A DNA stretch of 64,000 nucleotides from NCBI GenBank assembly GCA_030762175.1, contig CM060831.1, forward strand, positions 27,911,001 to 27,975,000. Reading direction: 5' to 3'. The notes under the pieces were generated by a model. It was given only the letters and a program-made list of their open reading frames with translations. It ran no database searches and was not told where the DNA came from. Both the position numbers and the translations under genes were made by a program. Shown here in pieces: positions 58,040 through 64,000 of this stretch (positions within the stretch are counted from its first letter, which is position 1; the number at the start of each line of letters is the position of its first letter). The stretch comes from Metallyticus violacea (lineage: Eukaryota > Arthropoda > Insecta > Mantodea > Metallyticidae).

Positions 58040-58785
58040 CAGGAAGCTTTATGCGCAAAGGTTTTAAAGTTCGATCATGTCAGAAAATTGTAACTCATGC
58101 CGTGAATGATGCAAGATCATCTTTTACTCGTCATAGAGTGTTCAAAAACATTTTAAGTATATCAGATTCGGAATACGGTGACGTAATTCTTCCTACGGAT
58201 GTGACTTAGTAGGGGGAAACACTGGAACGGTTTTTCTCACTGCTGGATGAAGTAAAATACTTTATGACATCTATCACAAACTTGATTATACATCATGGCT
58301 AATAGATTTAGCTTTCTTAGCAGGTATCACCTCGAAGTTAAATTTCGAATTGCAAGGAAAACACCATAATATTTCAGGTATGATACAGCTGTTAATGCAT
58401 TAAAAAAAAAAACTAAAGTAACTGATCGTCCATTTAAATAGAAGTTTCCTTTCACTCTTTCCAAATTTGAAATACATGACAGAAACAGTAAATGCGGCAT
58501 GAGTGATTTTTATTTTTTTTTTTTGCCAAACATCTTGAAGCTCTTTGGTCAGAATTTGATAATAGATTTACCCAGTTTTCAATGCTTGTACCAGAGCTAA
58601 CGTTTGTCAATAATCTATTCGCTTCTTTGGCGTTTGTGAGCTTGGAGGTAGAGTGTGTGAAATCTTTGAAAATTATAATCCTGAATCCTGAAGAATTAGA
58701 AATGGAAAAGTTAAGTATTCAGTCATACCTTCTACACAAAATGTGGCAATTCCTGCACTCTTGGGGACAAAAATAAATAAATAAA
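58040..58785 (+). pseudogene. hAT (ZBED/GTF2I-like) transposase remnant
   Basis: Plus-strand pieces in order: 'FKVRSCQKIVTHAVNDARSS' and 'RHRVFKNILSISDSEYGDVI' (58050-58190), like 'vm..V.kivN.ira..lnhRqF..lL.e...eygdvl'. Then 'GETLERFFSLLDEVKYF' (58215-58264), which follows the lost 'VRWLSRG' block. After a frameshift come 'WLIDLAFLAGITSKLN' and 'LQGKHHNISGMIQLL' (58297-58400), the 'dLaFL.Dit.hLN.LN..LQG....i..m...v' helices near the middle of the protein. A final open stretch (58560-58776) holds 'FDNRFTQFSMLVPELTFVNN' and 'VECVKSLKI'. The order is right for domesticated or insect ZBED hATs, but it has stops, a frameshift and no termini. Confidence 0.75.
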
Positions 58786-59341
58786 ACAAAATCTGCAATA
58801 CTCCGTCCCGGCCCCTTGTTACATATACTGGGGACGTATATTTTCAAATTTTATCATTTATTAATCAATTAATTACCACAGTACATAATACTTTTACAGA
58901 TCATAATCTATAATTATATTAATATAAGCAAAATAAAATAACTTAAAATAAAACACTAAATGCGATAAACATTTCACTACACTAAATCAGATTACAATCA
59001 GCTGGGAACCAATAAAATAACCAATAGCCAGCTATCTACCTAAACTAAAATGAACCGTCGGGAGTCCTCACCCTAACCCTCTGGGAAAATTATATCCCAT
59101 TGTCCGTAGTGTTGCCCTGAAAATGTACTCTTGTTTTGGTTCAATATATCTTTGTGAAGTTGCGTTTGCAGCCATGAACATAATAAAAAACCAAACCGCC
59201 TAACAGACCACACATGGATGACGCCTTAAGAGCAGCCTGTTCCAGTTACACGCCTCATTTTCCTCAACTTGCAAGTTGCAGTGCCAAACTTCACACTATT
59301 AAGACAAATATAATTTCATCTATTTGTTAATTCCAGATTTA

Positions 59342-59377
<36 letters not shown>

Positions 59378-60865
59378 GTCGTAGTATCGATAGAAGTAGT
59401 GTCGAAATAGTGCAATTGTAAATCTGGCGCCCGCGTCCCTGCAAATGTGCCGAGTACAAAAGAACGAACGATCGCCATGGTGTCTGCAGTGAGCTAATGC
59501 GATCACAGTGGAAAAACAGGATGCTGTCTGTAAACATTTGTAACAAATTGCCGCAATATTTTCGAGCATCTCTGAAGTTTAAATTGACACTTTTTCTATT
59601 GTCCTCTGTCATTCACTGATTATTGGTACACTTCTTGTGTACATTTTGTTTTAGACCGCCTTTCTTATTGCTACAAGTGTTGATCTCGGCTATCTGCTTA
59701 GTGAGTATTCTTTTCTCTGCTAAAAGAAAGGTGACAACTAAAAGCTCATAGATTACACAACAAACGCTGCGCATTAGTTGCATTATTTCGATTATGACAG
59801 TGTGTCTCTATGGTTTCTTGATTATCTACAAAACTGCCGAAAATGAAGTCGCTAAAGCTAACTAGTTTGAAAAAATATATTAGTGAGTTTGTAACAAAAA
59901 ATAGCTGCTTTAGCTAATAATAAAAGTCTATTTTGAAAACTTTGTAAATTTAAGAATCTTCATATGAATGCTGTCATCTACCGCAATGGAAAAGAGGAAT
60001 GTTAATTTAAGGTAGAATCGTTATAATATTGCTTTAGAAAACTAAGAGTTTATTTTACTTTTATTTGGATGATTGGATGATTTGTTGACATTAGTTTGTT
60101 TCTCTAGAATATAAAGTTCTTAGGATAGCAAATACATAAGATTGAATAATAGCTACAGCCGATTCTAAAATTAACAATAAAATTTGAACTAAAATTAAGA
60201 TAGGAAGAATGTAGAATGTCGAAGCTCTCATTTTCTCAATTTTGGGGGTATTTTAAAGATCATTTTAGCATTTTTTAAGTAATCAAAATTCGTTCCCTAA
60301 TTTGATGGTAACTGATAACCTAACGCACGATTAATATGCCCAGTGGAAGCAGTCATGCGCCAGCTAATAGGTTACTCCAGCTGGTAAGTGGCGTGACTAT
60401 ATTTTGCATACGAGTTAATGAGTTTTGTGTATTGACCTGACCCAATGGGACCTGACAAAAGCGAATTCCGTGTCAAGGGCAGGACCTGCCGCACTCCTTG
60501 ACGCAGCACGGAAAGCGCTTGGAGAAAAAGTGAAGCATCTTTATCCTCTTTGCAAATTATCACCTCATTTTCCTTGTGGTTGTTGACATGCATTACGTGG
60601 ATTCTTGGAACTTTAGATAGTGTGGTAGATCAGTAGATATACCACACGAGATTTGTTGAGTTTTTCCTAGAGATAATTTATTTATTTATTTAGATATCGG
60701 ATGTTAAGGCACTGGTAGCTTATGTTTTTGCGCCTAGGAACACTAAAAATTCTTAACATAGACAGGAAAAAGGCGTTTCAGCTCTGAAAAATGAAGGAAT
60801 AAGGCACTAATATATTTAACTATGCTTGCATCTAATGTTAGCAAAAACATGAACACAACATAAGG
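58786..60865. other. No gene; (ATT)n at 59343-59377
   Basis: A plus-strand trace 'NICNKLPQYFRASLKFKL' near 59540 weakly recalls the 'WNsLP..ir...s...Fk' end of non-LTR proteins. Otherwise AT-rich and unassigned. Confidence 0.45.
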
Positions 60866-61156
60866 GTTTTTTTAAGGACGCTCTTAAACCTCTCAGGCCA
60901 TCAGCGTCCCATTCAATTCCGGGCGTTAAACGGCCGATAAATTTTGCTCAGAGGCCTCTTCTTTCAGGCTTGAGGTTCTTTTTCGTGCCGTAAATGTACA
61001 ATACGGGATCCATGACTTTACTTCCCTTTCGAAGGAAGCCATACTTATGACTTTTACGCCCGAAAAAATCCATCGATCCTGGCCGGGTTTGAACCCGCGA
61101 CCTTGGGTTTAGAAGGAAAGTATGATTACCACTACACCACTAGGACCGACTACACA
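60866..61156 (-). mobile_element. SINE A copy 7, full-length
   Basis: Tail 'aaggacgctcttaaacctct' at the low end; body 'gggcgttaaacggccgataa', 'ttctttttcgtgccgtaaat', 'cgaaggaagccatacttatg'; head 'gggtttgaacccgcgacctt' (box B) and 'taccactacaccactaggac' (box A complement) at the high end. Confidence 0.93.
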
Positions 61157-61699
61157 AAATGAGGGGAAACTATGAAGCCATGGCTCTGTTGGATAAATTG
61201 CGATTGAAGTGTGTGTTTATTGTAGATTTTGTTTGGACTGTCTCATATTTTATTATTGATGTCCACCGTCCAGATACTAAAATGTTTTTTCCCCTTCAGA
61301 TTTGGTATTAACTACCATTTGAAGACATAGGAGAATAACATAATTACATACTGTCCTGCACAAACTGTGACAAGAATAATGTTTGCCAACAATGGTCCTG
61401 AATTTCTCACCATTTTATGGAAATTTGCCAAACTTTTCAAAAGAATCTCGTATTTAAAAAAAATTAATGCAAACAACATGAGATCTTTAGAGATTTGATT
61501 TTAAAGGAAATTTCTTGAATAAACTAGCAGGAGGTTTAAAAAGCCAGGAAAGACACGATAATTTACTTTTAGGTACCATTATGAAAAAATTCCAAAGAAA
61601 AACCTCCTCTTTAAAAACTGATAACAGACCTGGAAGCTCATATCAGAAAGATTCAAAATAACACCGACAACGCTTAGTATGTTGTGCGGGACAGTGATC
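61157..61699. other. AT-rich stretch, nothing recognised
   Basis: No features seen. Confidence 0.5.
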
Positions 61700-62260
61700 A
61701 TTTGGAAATGCATAGATTGGGTGCTGTGGAGTGTCAAAAATGACACGCCTCGGATATAGTGATGGGCGTGCGTTCCGCATCATGGTGCAAGACAGACACT
61801 CACGGTCAAAGACTTGTGGTTGTGTGCGGTACATTTCACAAGCTGGATGGATTCTTGCTGATGTTGCAGGAGTCTCGAGACGGCATCGTGAACTTGCACA
61901 CCATGTATGTGTGAGGGAGGAAGTAAAACCCGAAAGCGCAAGTGGTTCACAGTAACCAACATATATTCCGTGTTAACTTATGCCCGCAGGAAGACTTTTC
62001 GCACGTATCCATACACACAACTACAAGTCTTTGAGTGTGCGCCGATCTCTGCATTGTCGCTGTATGCTCTGTAATCACTTTGGAGATCGGCAATTCCAAC
62101 CTCTTCTGTAGTTTGAATGTTGGATGTGATGTCTTGCTTGGTTGATGGTGGAGTTGACAAAATTGGAACGCAGGCCCTACCATATACAAAGCGTTGTCAA
62201 AATTTGAGGCCCCAACGGTCCAATGAGAAGGATACGGGAATGACATCATTCTGACAGTAT
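61700..62260. other. GC-richer segment with overlapping unrecognised frames
   Basis: Open frames of 61-100 codons lie on both strands (61731-61955 +, 61780-61962 -, 61947-62249 -). The longest, minus 61947-62249, reads 'MMSFPYPSHWTVGASNFDN' and is Cys/His-containing near its end. I recognise no family and no start or splice signal that would choose a strand. Possibly a fragment of an unplaced mobile element. Confidence 0.3.
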
Positions 62261-64000
62261 ATGGTTTTTACTTAGAAGGGAAGTTAAAAGAAAATAAAGC
62301 AAATGGAACAAACTTTCAAACATTGAAAGAACTGAAAGAAATATCAGAGGATAAACTGACTCAATTTCGGAAGATGAATTGACGTGTGTGAGCTACAATT
62401 TTCTAAAAAGATGGCAGAAATACGCGGATGTAATAGGGTAACATTTACCATATCTCCTGTCATTAGTACATGCTTATTTTAATTGCAATTGTTGTTGTAA
62501 TTGCAGAACTTGAATTACTCTTACAATATTACATCCATTTCGAAAAGAGCTACTGCTCTGAATGCCGACCCGCCAGCTACCGTGAAACAGGCAACAAAAC
62601 CATGAAAGACCACTTAAAATATATAATACATAATATAAATATATGTGCTTTCCAAGTCTCTGATGCTAATTTCTTTTATTTAGATGAATTTTTTTTTTCT
62701 TTTGGAAGATTTTTTTGTTACATGCTGTAACTTACTACATTTTAAGTAAATCACCTAGCCTTTCATGGCAAAAATGTAAATATACATTTAAATTCTTCTG
62801 TGTATATTATGAGAGATAGATAGAGATTATATGAAAAGCAAAAGTTTGCAAAATAAAAAGGGAGAGCAAGGAGAAAATAAGGAATTATCAGCTAAAACCA
62901 TATAATGAACATAAAAGATGATCTAATTGCAAAAATACAGTAAATTCACTTGGTGTACTCTGGCAAACAAGAATGGTTTTATTTCTTTAAAACATTTACT
63001 TTGGATGGTACATTTAGTTTTAACATTTTTATTTGATTTTTATTTATATAATGATTATTTTATGCAAAATTGAACACCTTCGTGTTTCAGAACAAGTCTG
63101 AACATAATTCGTTTTAACATTTACAAATCTTTTTAACAATAATCACAATATAAGACAAGACTAGCATTTGCATTGATATACGTTGTTATTCATTTTCAAA
63201 ATTAAAATACATGTATATATTTTATAAGTTCTGTGAAAAATATAATTACGTTGACCTATTCCTTTATATTTTTTTCACAGCAATGAACAAAGCTCTTATA
63301 TAGGAATCTCTGTCCTATTACAATTAGACATTGAGTATGCAGAAGATTTTTATTCAAAATAATATAATAAATAATTTATTCTTACTTTGAAAATTAAGCT
63401 GAACATGCTGTTGATATCCAATATTAATAATACTGATTGTTAAACAACTCTCTCACACAGCTCATACTATATTTTTAAGGAAACTCATTATATACCTACT
63501 TAAAATGTTAAGCTCTAACTAAAGAATTAGCTTGTTTGAACACTTCATTCACCTGGGCATTGGAACTTGGTGTTTATTGAGGAGACCGAGAGTCAAATAT
63601 TTCATAAAAATTTTACACTTTCTTCAAATAAGGTACTTAACATATCAAAGAACCTGCTGCACATATTCATAAAAACTTCTGTTTCTTTCCTTGTGTGCTC
63701 CTTATTTTAAATCTAAGAAGAGGTTATACCTATAACTTCCTCACTTGCAGTATTTATATGTCTCTTCTATAGCATGGATGTAAAATGTGTATTTATTAAA
63801 GTTGTTCAACAAACAACTATAATTTTTTTTCATTAATAATTAATTTTTTTAATAACAGTAAATTTCTTTCATGTTATATTAAGTTAAACTAATGTTCTCT
63901 GTTGAAAATGATAAAAATCTTGATAGGATTTCACCTTCATTTTATGAATGGCTATTAAAAAAAAAAACAATTTTATTCTGCTAACATATGCGTACTCCAT
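62261..64000. other. AT-rich stretch to the window end
   Basis: Very AT-rich with short A/T runs. The 62470-62730 frame (86 codons) has no motif. Confidence 0.55.

Noticed and set aside
59400..59620. LINE C-terminus ('NICNKLPQYFR')
   Set aside because: A single weak block without neighbouring RT motifs or a tail; noted in the stretch entry only.
1..64000. CRISPR arrays, operons, phage, rRNA or bacterial features
   Set aside because: No regularly spaced direct repeats with unique spacers, no ribosome-binding-site and ORF chains, and base composition and repeats are those of an animal genome.

Overview
The window looks like intergenic or deep intronic DNA from a large, AT-rich insect genome. 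I found no host gene that I can call with confidence, and no rRNA, intact tRNA, CRISPR array, operon or bacterial signal. The evidence for an insect is the repeat content: mariner and Tc1/mariner-like elements with TA target duplications, DUF4817/DDE_3-type transposases, a ZBED-type hAT, several non-LTR retrotransposon clades and at least three tRNA-headed SINE families. A polyneopteran such as a cockroach would fit, but that is a guess from repeat style, not something I could check.

Layout. 0-5 kb: (AC)n, a reverse transcriptase (RT) scrap, a LINE 3' end and a SINE C copy. 5-13 kb: mostly unannotatable AT-rich DNA, a GC-rich patch near 8 kb, a LINE RT remnant at 10.1-10.8 kb, and the first SINE B. 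13.4-15.1 kb: the best LINE, with a (TA)n array grown just before its YADD motif. 17-19 kb: SINE B and SINE C. 20.24-22.07 kb: a mariner with TA flanks holding a SINE A with its own 9-bp duplication. 23-30 kb: SINE A, a deletion-derivative DNA element (copy A), an RTE-like RT scrap, and copy B of that element split by a 1574-bp Tc1/mariner element with about 150-bp inverted ends. 31-35 kb: SINE A, a 287-bp AGT array, a LINE remnant and a second mariner (33609-34752). 38-45 kb: SINE B copies, a transposase C-terminus and RT scraps. 46.8-50.1 kb: copy C of the deletion derivative, two SINE A copies, another internally deleted transposase and an RT scrap. 50.8-53.1 kb: SINE B, a tRNA-derived relic, an inverted duplication of a BED-finger-like coding segment, and SINE A. 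53-64 kb: AT-rich DNA with microsatellites, a GC-rich patch with an X-box-like site, a hAT transposase remnant and a last SINE A.

How the parts relate. Every coding trace I can name belongs to a transposable element, and all are broken by stops, frameshifts, deletions or lost catalytic residues. SINEs A, B and C would have depended on LINE machinery of the kind left here as scraps. Copies A and C share the same internal deletion junction, so they look like members of a non-autonomous family mobilised in trans by a DUF4817/DDE_3 transposase; the C-terminus of a relative survives at 40.6 kb. The nested insertions give a relative order of activity. Coordinates of decayed elements are approximate unless terminal repeats or target duplications are cited.
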